Below are positions 11,716 to 21,699 of a DNA stretch of 64,000 bases, piece by piece; within the stretch, counting starts at the first letter, position 1; the number at the start of each line of letters is the position of its first letter. The notes under the pieces are model-generated. The model was not told where the DNA came from. It searched no databases and saw nothing but the letters and a program-made list of their open reading frames with translations. Both the position numbers and the translations under genes were made by a program. This DNA is from Capsicum annuum (taxonomy: Eukaryota; Streptophyta; Magnoliopsida; Solanales; Solanaceae), in contig NC_061115.1 in NCBI RefSeq assembly GCF_002878395.1, forward strand, positions 54,741,461-54,805,460, read 5' to 3'.

Positions 11716-12660
11716 CACTAGAATCAAAAATTTATCATACATATTAATATCGGCAGATTTTCAAAGTTTTGTAAAAAAAAATTGTTATGTAAAAGATTGA
11801 ATTGTTTGGATCTTGCACTTCCTTTGAAGTTTATTGAGCTTCATTTTCTTATAGAAATTGGTCATATAAGAATGTTATAGGAGATTTTGATAACTATAGT
11901 TTAGGTAAAATATGGACTATACTACCTTTTAAATTATATATATGATACAATTGTTTTTGTTTTTTGGCATTAATTTATTTTATTGAAAATTGGCAGGTAA
12001 ATTGTGAAATTAGAGTAGCTTGGAGAAAACAACGTGAGAAAAAGAAGAAAACTATATCGTTTAGGATCTTAGGCAAGATATTGCTATTGTAATTTCTATC
12101 ATCATAGAAGAATTATGTATTGTCAATATTCTAAATGTAATTATGTATTACTTAAAATTTATTTTGGAATTTAGGTTTTTTAATCTTATCTATATTATAG
12201 AAATTCTTGTGATTAATAATATTTATGAAAATATTATTCAATTTGTAGCAGTGAATTTGTATAGTCGTAGCTAAACTTGAATTTAATTGTCCAAAATATG
12301 GCTATATATTTTCACTTTTTGTAGATTTTTTTTAAATAGATATAATTTTGTATTTCGTGCAAAAAGAATGAAATTTATCTATTTAAGAAAGTATTTGTGT
12401 CAAATATTTTAATTCATAGATATGAATTTTCTAACTCATAGCTAAATACAAGTATTTTGTCACGAAGCTAAAATATACAAAGTTTGAATTTTCATGGCTA
12501 ACAAATCAAGTCTTTTGCCACAATAGAATACATTGTGGTTACAAAATAAAAATTACTATAAATTTTATTTGTCGTGGCAAAAGAGTAAAATTATTTGCTA
12601 TAACTGTATCTTTCATAGCAAATTATTTTTACCATCACAGATACAACACAATTTCTAGTG
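11716..12660. mobile_element. Possible non-autonomous CACTA (En/Spm-like) element
   Basis: CACTAGAA at 11716-11723 and TTCTAGTG at 12653-12660 form an 8-bp terminal inverted repeat that starts with CACTA. The interior has no coding frame. Its right part is full of short variants of tagcta/catggcta/ttgccacaa in both orientations, like subterminal repeats of CACTA elements. The flanking trinucleotides (CAC and TAG) do not match, so no target-site duplication supports the ends. Similar subterminal-like words continue to about 12838, so the right end may be misplaced. Confidence 0.35.
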
Positions 12661-12837
12661 TAGATATATATGTTAGTCCTTAGCCACAAACTATGTAAAG
12701 TCTATAGTTAACTATTAGTTACACCACTTCTTGCTACGAACGCTGTAGAAAAAAATAGTGTCTAAAGTATTTAGCCATGAAACTTTTCATATTTAGCTAC
12801 AATGTAATCTATACCTATATATGGATTTTTTTATAGT

Positions 12838-14330
12838 ACGACCTAAAGGAACCCACAGGCTATATGGGTTCAGCTCTCCCCTGCCGGAAGGCTCTAGTCC
12901 ATGTTAGCCGCATATACCGGAGAAATTGGGCTAAAGCCACCAATAGTCAATTAGCCTCTTAAAAATATACTGTGTAAATCTGACACAATGGTCATAGACC
13001 CCCAATGTCAATAAATATGGTTTTCAGTATTGGTCCCTCTGGGACTACACCTTCTCGGTGAGCTACATAATTATCTTTAAGCCCAAATTAAAACGGTTGC
13101 ACATAACATCAACCACGCAGTCATTTATTAAGGAATTCCCAACTTGGTATCATCATACGAATAGACTTGCAAGCTATTCCAATTATGCCAAACCATAATC
13201 AGTTGACCAATTTGTCTCTAAATTCTGTTTAAAATCCAAAACAATAGCCCGCAAGGACATTTTGAAACCTCTTTTTATTTTTACCATTTAATGCAATGCA
13301 ATATTTCAAAAGATGAGTTAAACTATACAGAATCCTTGTTTAAAGCCAAATTAACAATGTGGGTTAAGGCTTATGTAAATAAAATCATACAAAATCCATA
13401 AACATTATGAAAAAATAAATTGCCAATTTCTCCATTACCGTAAGACACAAATTCAATTCACAATTCACCAAGAACAAACCATTAAAAATAAGAAAAAACA
13501 ATGCAAGTGTTCAACAACCAAAAACCCTCAACCTTAGTTAAATCAAACATTAAAAAACACTTAAATATCAAGTAAATTGAAACAATAATACAATAATTAA
13601 AATAGAGAGTGTCCAAGATGCCTTTTTGACGGAAGAAATTTGAGAAGAACTTGAATTTGAAGCTTTGGAAGCTTGAATTTTGGGGAAGAATCTTTATTTG
13701 ATGTTGTTGAGAGTTTGGGAGGAGAAATCATGTATTTTGGTTATGGGATGAATAAAAGAACGTTAGTAACATTAGTATTACTGATAGGAATATTTAGAGC
13801 GTAAATGACTTGTTTGCCCTCGAAAAACTGAAGAGACATGAGTTTTAGAGTCTCTTGGAATATGGGCATGCCATTCCCTTAAGGTAGAGTATACAGGGCG
13901 TGCCACGCTCTTATCGCGGAGTACACAGGGCGTGACATGCCCTTATTGCGGACCCTCGCTGGTTCGCTCACAAAAATTCTTACAACTTTTTGGTCGGGTA
14001 TCGAATTAAGGAGAAATAGGATGTGTTGGAAAGAGGACTCAATTATCTTTCTTTTGGAGGGTCTTGAGATAAAAAATTTCATATATTCCAGAAGTTATAC
14101 ATGTTAAAATCTGACTTTTGTAGGATCGAATACCAAAATTCAGTCAATAACAAAAGTTCTCAACTCAACTTTGCTCTAAGTATTTTCTATGAACATTATT
14201 CACATCAAAAGCACTTTACACACTAGGTAAATGATCATGACATATATATTTACATAGAAATCATGAGGTTCAGGTTTATACCCTTAAGAATGATGGTTTG
14301 AATTTTAGCCCAAAATTGTGGGGTGTTACA
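12838..14330 (-). repeat. Ty3/gypsy LTR, minus orientation
   Basis: On the minus strand the segment starts TGTAACACCCCACAATTTTGGG immediately after a polypurine tract, which is how 3' LTRs of chromoviruses begin. It includes GC-rich near-palindromic units (13857-13952) and a leader-like stretch. A block near 13015-13045 (gagggaccaatactgaaaa on the minus strand) recurs at 16340-16366. The inner end near 12838 is an estimate, since no clean terminal CA was found. It has no coding capacity. Confidence 0.6.
13857..13952 (-). repeat. 32-bp GC-rich repeat in the LTR, three copies
   Basis: Units at 13889-13920 and 13921-13952 share the pattern gtaYacagggcgtgMcaYgc followed by a cttat-gcgga tail. 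A third, more diverged unit lies at about 13857-13888. Each has a small inverted repeat (GCGTGCCACGC type). Comparable GC-rich hairpin-forming blocks occur in the LTRs of elements 1 and 3. Confidence 0.7.
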
Positions 14331-14342
14331 TTATCTTCCCCT
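14331..14342 (-). other. Polypurine tract next to the LTR
   Basis: On the minus strand, a GGATGAATGATTCC block and a GGGGAAGATAA purine run directly precede the LTR start TGTAACACC. This matches the arrangement at the 3' LTRs of elements 1-3 and defines this LTR as a 3' LTR of a minus-strand element. Confidence 0.7.
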
Positions 14343-15913
14343 TGGAATCATTCATCCTCGAGTGATGGGTAGGAAATTATTGATTCTTTAGAAGTACGGA
14401 ATAAAGGATGTGACTTCACGTTAGGAATTTTTCATCAACAAAAAATTTATAGGAATCAAAAGAAAAGAGCTTCATGGCATCACCAAGTAAATCGTGTAAG
14501 CATAAATCATAAGATAATGAGAATCGACATAGACATGATCTTGAGCATGAGTTTAATGAACATGATCACTTCAGTGTATAGTATGAATTTGTTGGAAATA
14601 ATCAGCCTGAATAAGATTGATACAAGACATGAAATAAGATTTTTATGAGACACGAGAATAGAATCATTCTCCACCACAAATGACATGTCTAATAGCCCTT
14701 AAATATAGCAATACTTCTCAACTATGCATTTTACTATGAATAACACACTTTATCCTTTCAACTATATAATTTCCCCGCAAAACACACAAGTACAAGATCC
14801 TGAGTCTAACTGTATATTACTTTTTCCATATTGAAGCTTAACCCGGAGTAAAAAGGTGCTAGCTTAAGCTAAAGGACTCTATACCCCTCCAAGAATACTA
14901 CTCCATCTTATCACTATAATCAAACAATATTATGTCTTAATTAAGGAGTACTAGTCACACAATAAAATGGTTTGTGTATCTATCAATCACAACATTCAAG
15001 CCTATCTTTACTACACTCACTTTATAGATCTTCTCATAAAAAAACAACTACCTTAATCACTTTCACAAAGATTTCACCACATATCCCCTTCCTAACTATT
15101 TCACACAAGAAAATTTCATCCCACTTCTCGCTCATCATCTTTAACCTTAGGTTGATTTGTTAGACCACAACTTTCACAATAAAGAACATTTACTCTCTTA
15201 TCTAAAGTATTACTATGGTTCCATAACCACTATCAGCCTAACATAAGGAGGGTAATTGAGGGTTCAGAGTACAAGAATCATGAATGGAAGTAATACTATT
15301 CAATTATAACTTATATTGGTTGTACTACACAAGGTGGAGCCTGAGATGTAAGATAGGACCCAATAGGCACGAAAAGATTCATATAACAAATACCTAGATA
15401 AAAAATAGAGGGTCGAAGCATAGACATAGGTTGCATAGAGAACTCGAACCTTAGGCATAGGCACAATCTGAATACATAAGATATTGATAGAATATCCTCT
15501 TAAATTGAAGTAGGAAAAATTTCCTAGAATAAGAATAGATTTACCATTACTCTTCCCCGAAACTCACCACCACGAGAAAATTCAAGATCTACCTTAGTTC
15601 ATGATCTCCCCCCTTAGCTCAAAGGTCACTGGCCAAGACTAGCGGACAATTCCCCCCTTAACTAGTGAAGCACAATACTCTGCACAATGGGGGTATAACT
15701 ATACATATGAGTGCCAAACTCCACTGACAACTTTAATATGAAGACATTAAATTCTTTCTTGGAAATCCCCTTCAGGGATACTAATCTTAACTTTCGCTAG
15801 CTCCTATAGCCATCACGCTATAATTTAAACTCGCATGGGAACACACATCCACATTTTTTGGCACCTAATCATCCATTCTCTACTCATTAGTGGATGTGTA
15901 AAAAGTAAAAATT
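14343..15913. other. Non-coding stretch, probably LTR-element internal remnant
   Basis: No gag or pol motif was recognised on either strand, and only short chance open frames occur. Because it abuts a polypurine tract on the minus strand, it is probably the untranslated 3' internal region of a decayed or non-autonomous LTR element. Confidence 0.4.
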
Positions 15914-16106
15914 GTATGTGTTTGGCCATAAGAATTCCAAATACAATTCTGGAATTGTGTTTGGAAAAATGAAAATAAGTTTTACTTGTTTTCACTTTTT
16001 TCACTCACAAAATGTTAAAAACAACTTTAATTTATATGCATGTCAAAAACAACTCCAACTCCAATTCCAACTCCAAAAAATTATGATTTTCATAGACAAA
16101 TAGGCC
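15914..16106. mobile_element. Possible MITE with GTTTGGCC-type ends
   Basis: The left end GTATGTGTTTGGCCATAAG and the reverse complement of the right end (GGCCTATTTGTCTATGAAA) are imperfectly similar over about 20 bases. The interior carries repeated tccaactcca words, as in small hAT-like MITEs common in Solanaceae. No clear target-site duplication was found and the termini are diverged. Confidence 0.3.
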
Positions 16107-16721
16107 TTAATGAATAAAGAAAGTTAGTGTTCCTCCATCTTGTATTAATGAACAAAGGCAGTTGTTCTCCTGAGTTAATGGAATTGATTTGGCATGTTAA
16201 TGATACCTTACAAGTATAGTTGGTATTACGATACCGATAGTGTATGCCTAAATATTTATTATGGTTGAATGAATGAAATATGTGATAAATATTTTTATAT
16301 GGCTTAAAATAGGGTTGTATAGCTAGGCCGTGAAAGTAGAGTTCTCGAGGGACCAATACTGAAAATCGCATTTGTTGGCGCGGGGGTCAAAATGGCTTAG
16401 GGTTTGAGTCCCTTCACTGATGACTAGGTGATTCGAGTCCACCTTATTATTATGATTGGGAGGTTCGAGTCCCCCATATTATATTTCATAATCGAGTGCT
16501 TAAGTCACCTTAGTATATGATGTGGAGGTTCGAGTCCCCTATGCATATATATGAGATTATTCTCTAGTTAGTATGGCTACACACACTAGGGCCCACCAGG
16601 GGTGCGAGTTGCAGCGCATATAGCTTGTGGGTACTATTAAATGATAATTAAGCTACACAATTCAGGATGAATTTTTAAAGTTCATTCTAAGCCTTGTTCC
16701 CTATCCCAGCATGTTATATAA

Positions 16722-16762
<41 letters not shown>

Positions 16763-17384
16763 TATATATATATATGTATGCACACATTTATGTGAACATG
16801 TAGATTGAGTTGAATTAAATTTTGAATTGTCATTATTTTATCCTAATCCCTGAGTTACATGTTAGTGCTTAACCCACTAACCATCTTCAGACGTTGTATC
16901 CCCCCGTGATATAGGCACTGGAGACACTTCTATTTTTTCTGTGTAGTGTTAGGTAAATCGGCTCGGTTCATCGGTCATTTGCGGTGAAGTGGTGAACTTC
17001 CATTCTTCGGAAGACTTTATCATTCCATTGTTTTTCTTTTATAAACTAGAATTGAAGAGTTCATATTAACATTACCATTATCATTGTCATGTCAGAATTA
17101 AAGGCATGTCCCGACACTATATTAGTTTCAGTTTGTTAGAAGGCTTTGTGGATTACTGTGGACTTGGCTAGTGATGTTAGATTTTATGATTGGTTAAAAA
17201 TTATCGGTTATTAACTTATCTTAAATTATTTGAGCTTCTTTTATGTTATTTTGTTATATGTTCGTAATTCAGTCACTATTGAGGGTATAGTGCTATGTTT
17301 AATTAGGAGTAGGGGATGTTCTTCGATCTTTGCTGGACTTGAGATGCCCGTCATGGCTAGGCCCTTGTTTGGTTCATGGCACAT
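16107..17384 (+). repeat. Ty3/gypsy LTR remnant, plus orientation
   Basis: The block CGAGGGACCAATACTGAAAA at 16343-16362, and a gcatatagcttgtgggta block near 16615, match the minus-strand LTR at 12838-14330. This is therefore a related LTR in the opposite orientation. It ends with a chromovirus-like tail, gatgcccgtcatggctaggc, near 17343-17362. The usual TGTAACACC start is missing and no primer site follows, so it is a truncated or solo LTR. A TA microsatellite lies inside. Confidence 0.55.
16721..16776. repeat. (TA)n microsatellite
   Basis: Two runs of TA dinucleotides are separated by a single AAG interruption inside the LTR remnant. Confidence 0.95.
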
Positions 17385-17613
17385 ACACAGCTTTGACTCT
17401 TCCACTATCACAACTGACAATTGGCTCACCATATAGAATGTCATAAGGAACAAGCAGTTTAACATCTAGTTAAAATTGGAGCACCTCATTCCTTTAAGCT
17501 TGTGAAGCATCTAGTTAAATAGAAATGTCAACCTATTCAAAAATAAAAAATCTAACATCCCCACAACAAATACTATAGCCCTTGCAACCGAATACTTTTT
17601 CTTGGTAGACAGC
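17385..17613 (+). pseudogene. L1 LINE fragment, left part, split by element 1
   Basis: The reading includes an LNRNVNLFKN motif of the zinc-finger/RNase H linker found in plant L1 ORF2, then ATEYFFLVDS, and stops at the edge of element 1. L1 RNase H coding resumes immediately to the right of that element (27602 onward). The two parts therefore look like one LINE interrupted by the LTR retrotransposon. Stop codons replace at least one expected Trp. The left limit is approximate. Confidence 0.5.
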
Positions 17614-17994
17614 TGTAATACCCCAAATTTTCTTCCTAGCTAATTTCGTCCCATGAATGCCTAGTATTAGCTTCTAAAGTGAATGATGATTATTCCATGA
17701 GGGATTTTCAAGATTTTCACTTTTTTTCATGTGACAAATTCAATAAGCTTTCCATCGATATAAAATTTTCCCAAATCCGACAACTGGTGAAGAGTTAGAG
17801 CCTTTTTAGTGAGACAGTGTATCACTTGAGCCTCCAGCGTGTCGCGGAGATAGATCAAATGAAAATTGTGAATTTCCAATCTTGCTCTGCGATAGTGGCG
17901 CATCTCTCCAAACATCCAAGTCACAGACAAGGTGGCAACGCGATAGCTCCGCGTCGAGCCCCCATCCAATTTCCCATTTGTCACTTTCCAGTGA

Positions 17995-18024
17995 CTTGGC
18001 GCGATAGTGGCGCATCGCGCCAAG
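17995..18024 (+). promoter_or_regulatory. GC-rich hairpin in the LTR upstream of the TATA-like box
   Basis: CTTGGCGCGAT at 17995-18005 and ATCGCGCCAAG at 18014-18024 form a perfect 11-bp inverted repeat around the loop agtggcgc. Related words gcgatagtggcgc/gcgatagctccgc occur at 17889 and 17940. The 3' LTR keeps it with one arm change, and element 3 has a diverged version with the same loop. Any function is inferred only. Confidence 0.6.
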
Positions 18025-18095
18025 GATGAAAATTGGGAAGTTTTATCAAAAATTAAAGACGTGTCCTAGGGCTAAAAGGGTCAATTTCTCTACCC

Positions 18096-18102
18096 TATAT
18101 AA
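18096..18102 (+). promoter_or_regulatory. Candidate LTR TATA box (5' LTR)
   Basis: TATATAA lies in a ccctatataagcc context about 75 bases after the GC-rich hairpin. The 3' LTR keeps it as tatataaa at 25990-25997. This would mark the U3/R promoter of the element. Confidence 0.5.
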
Positions 18103-20324
18103 GCCTTATAACACGATATTTGGTCATAATTCAGCAACTTATACTCAATTACTCTCAAAAACTCTCAAGAACAAGCTCTAGGGTTTTCATAGAAGGTTCA
18201 ATTCCAAGGGAATTCATCGTTAAATTTCAAGAATCTCTCCATCAATCTTCACAAAATCACGAACTAAGATATGTGTTGTGTTCATCCACGAATCCCTTTC
18301 ATTCGTGGAGTCCAAGAATTATGTTTTAAATAACCTATTGTTATTAGCTTGTTGTGATTTGACCATGTTCATGTTGATAGTTGTTATTTTGTTTCAAGAT
18401 GGTGTCTTGATTACTTTCCATGAAGTATGTGAGTTTGTTGATTGAAAACCTATGAGTTTGGGTAGTTTTCGATTCTTAAATTGATGATTTGACCTATGCT
18501 ATAAAGTATGCATGTAATGTGTTTGATGAAATGCCTAGAATGATAGAATAATATTCCTTATGACTCAATAGTATCTAAATGACAAGTCCATGCTAACCCT
18601 TATGATGCAACACAATTTCCATGCTCTAGTTATGTATTGACTGTTGTGTTATGCAACGTTCATGATATTGAAATCATGCAAGTATGTATATGTTATATGC
18701 ATTCCCTTCCCTGATCAAGACTATGACAACCATGTGAAGCATGAAATCCCTTATTTATGGTATTATGAGTTATGAACTCAATTTCTATGATCAAGAAATA
18801 TTGTGGATTGTTGATGTTATTCATGTATTCAAGAATGTCATGCCTTGTCAGTTTTCTTCTATCGAGTCTCGAGGGTACTTGTACCCAAAAAATATAGTTG
18901 TGTGCCTAGAGCTATGTCATGCTTTCATGATACTCTCAGTAAAGCCATGTTCCATAGAATTCAGTCAGTCATGTGACTCAGGAAATCTTAGAAATCTCAT
19001 GAACTCAGTACTCAGTAAGATCAGTAATCTCATGAACTCAGTCAGTTATCAGATATCAATAGTATTCCATCAATCAACGAAATTCAATATACTCAGTCCA
19101 TGTACAATCAGTCAATCATGTTCAGTCTCTTTAGATGGGAGCAGAAATTAGCACCAAGTGAACCCAATGATGGGAACACATACTGTCATATGAGGGTGTG
19201 ATTCTTAGCAGTCATCCTTGTGTTCCAGATCTATGTAGCCAGCATAGGTTGAGACATCAACACTGTCAAATGAGGGTTGATGAGGTGGATAAACATTGTC
19301 AGATAAGGGCCCCACCATTTTCTTTTGGGGACACTGTTAGATAAAGGTACCCACAGTTATCCTTACCAGTGGCACGATATTGACGCTCTTCCAATCAGGG
19401 CACAGATTGAACCCCAGCTCAGCTGTTATAGCGCATTTGGGGCATGTTGGTTAAATACCTATTCTCACATTTTTAGTATCAGTCTCAGTAAAAGAACTCA
19501 AATAGTTCTTCAGATTTCAGGACTGTCAGATACAGTCAACTCAGTCATAGTACGGAACTCAGATAGTTCCATTAGATTTAGGACTATCAGACACAGTCAC
19601 TCATGTTATCAGTTATTTTAGTTATCAGAACTCCAGTATCAGTTATGCTAGATATCAGTAAATTTATGTCATCAGTATATAGATTCAATTATCATGTTCT
19701 CACGATCTCAGTTACTAGTATTCATGTGTGCACTCTCACGTTCATATTAGTTAGTCAGTTATTATCATTCATGCATGTAAGCCCCATGTATTTAGACTAC
19801 CTCATACGTATACTCAGTACATTCTTTTGTACTGACGCATTGTGCTATGGTGTTTTCTTTTTATGTTACATCATAGGTTCAGAGACACAACTCCTAGATC
19901 AGCAGCAGTAGTAGCATTCCAGGGTCAGAGTTTTCGTAGTGAGTCCTCATTCTCTGAGGACTTGATCTTATTTTATCATATCAGTTTAGTTTTCAGTTGA
20001 CAAAGTTAGTTGGGGACATGTCCCATCAACTCCTTAATCATAAAGTTAGAGGCTTTCAGATGACTACAGTATTTTTATGTTTTTCAAACTTTAGTATTTT
20101 AGTTTTATTTTGGTATCGAGATACCACTCTATGTCATACGTTATTGTTATTATTTAGTTATGTTCAGTATTGAACCTTACAGCCTCTCAGTGCATATTTC
20201 TGTATTTTTATGTTATATTATGTAGTGTACAGGTACAAATATCAGTCATGGGTTAGCTTGTGGTCCTTCGGGGTCATGAGCACCGTGTAGCATTCTGATT
20301 CAGATAATTGGGCCATTATAAACT

Positions 20325-20337
20325 TGGTATCAAAGCC
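20325..20337 (+). other. Element 1 primer binding site (initiator tRNA-Met type)
   Basis: TGGTATCAAAGCC lies four bases after the LTR end and differs at one base from the usual TGGTATCAGAGCC complement of the initiator tRNA-Met 3' end. Confidence 0.9.
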
Positions 20338-20543
20338 TAAGGTTCAATAGAGTCCTAGGAAGTCTGAAAGCCACATCTAGTAGAGTTTTGTACATGGGTG
20401 TGTTGCACGCCACATTTATGTGCAGGAGGCTATGAGAAGTTTTAAGAAATAGTTTCCCTTCTTTTAGTATTCATGTTGTGCTTGTGAGCATAATCACAAG
20501 TCAATCTCTCAGTCTAATCTGTTTCTTCTTTTGAGTTCAGAAC

Positions 20544-21660
20544 ATGCCTGTAAAGAGAAAAAACCAGTCAGCTCCTCAACCCAAAGATCCTTTGGGCGAA
20601 TATGTTTATCATGTGAAATTTAGAAATGTATTTACAACTCTTTCTTAGTCATTAGCTAGCCAAAATGAGAGGCCAACAGTTATTTTAGCCAACCCAGTGG
20701 CCAACACAGCCACAGCTAGGATTCGGGACTTCACCCAAATAAATCCTCCAATTTTCCTTGGGTCTAAGGTAGATAAAGACCCTCAGGAATTCATTGATCA
20801 GGTCTAGAAAGTGATAGATATTATGGGGGTAACTGATGTTAAGAGTGTGGAGTTAGCCATATACCAATTATAAGATGTGGTTCATACTTGGTATAAGCAG
20901 TGAAAGTTCGAAAGGGTGGATGGTGAAGGTCCTATAGAGTGGGAGGGGTTTGTCACGGATTTCTTAGACAGATTCTTTCCTAAGGAGCTGAGGGAGGCGA
21001 AGGTTCTAGAATTTATCAACCTCAGGCAGGGCAATATGATGGTGACAGAGAATTCTCTTAGGTTTACTCAATTAGCCAGATATGCCCCTCATGTGGTTAC
21101 AGACAACAAGCTAAGATGAACAAGTTTGCTTCAAGGGTAAATGATAGTGTGGTTAATGAGTGAAAATCCTTCATGCTAAATAGTGACATGACTTTAGCTC
21201 GACTCATGACTCATGCTCAGCAGATAGAGGAGAAAAAAATTAAGCAGAGGGAAAAGCAGAATAAGAAAGCTAGAATTGGTAGCTTTAATTTTAGACAACC
21301 TAAATCAGAAGGAGAAAACCGTTCCCAGTTTCATCCTAAGTCATCAGTTCCAACTCTTTCTACAACTAGTGCTCCAGTTCCTAAGTTCAAAGAGGGTAAC
21401 AAAGATAGAGCGTCAGGCTCTAAGTCTCTGGGCAGTGTCAGCAATACCCAAACTAATCCCATATGTCAGACTTATGGTAAGAACAACAAGGGTGCTTGCA
21501 GAGCTGGTAGCGATGTCTGTTTTAGTTTTGGAAAGCCACGCCACAGAGTTAGAGATTATCACCAGTCAGGTTATCAGGGTCAGCAGAACCGTTCTGCAAC
21601 TCAGTCCAGTCGTCCAAACCAGCAGGGTGCCACTTCAAGTGCTACTAGTGGGTAATGCCC
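20544..21660 (+). pseudogene. gag: Element 1 gag, degenerate
   Basis: The start is the ATG at 20544 (MPVKRKNQ), just after the leader. The capsid region includes a RIRDFTQINPP motif, DPQEFIDQV, then WEGFVTDFLDRFFP and EFINLRQGNM, typical of chromovirus gag. In-frame stops occur near 20648, 20806, 20871, 20902 and 21117. The zinc knuckle near 21514-21560 reads CFSFGKPRHRVRDYH: the second and fourth metal-binding cysteines are replaced by Phe and Tyr, so it cannot bind zinc normally. A Ser/Gln-rich tail follows. Confidence 0.88.
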
Positions 21661-21699
21661 AAATCATCGCTATGCTCTTCAGACCCGATAGGATCAGGA

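Larger units (their letters stand above)
17614..20320 (+). repeat. Element 1, 5' LTR
   Basis: It begins TGTAATACCCC and ends ATTATA, where the 3' LTR has TTACA, so the terminal CA is mutated. It contains GC-rich hairpin units near 17889-18024, a TATA-like box at 18096, and about 600 bp of TCAG-rich and tgtcaRatRaggg-type repeats (19038-19649) that are missing from the 3' LTR. Confidence 0.92.

Noticed and set aside
17230..17465. Overlapping open frames on both strands near 17.3 kb taken as a small gene
   Set aside because: The region is the tail of an LTR remnant followed by L1 coding. The frames are not conserved with anything recognised.
20325..20337. tRNA gene signal at the primer binding sites
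   Set aside because: Only the 3'-end complement of a tRNA is present, with no cloverleaf. The same holds at 1930 and 47882.
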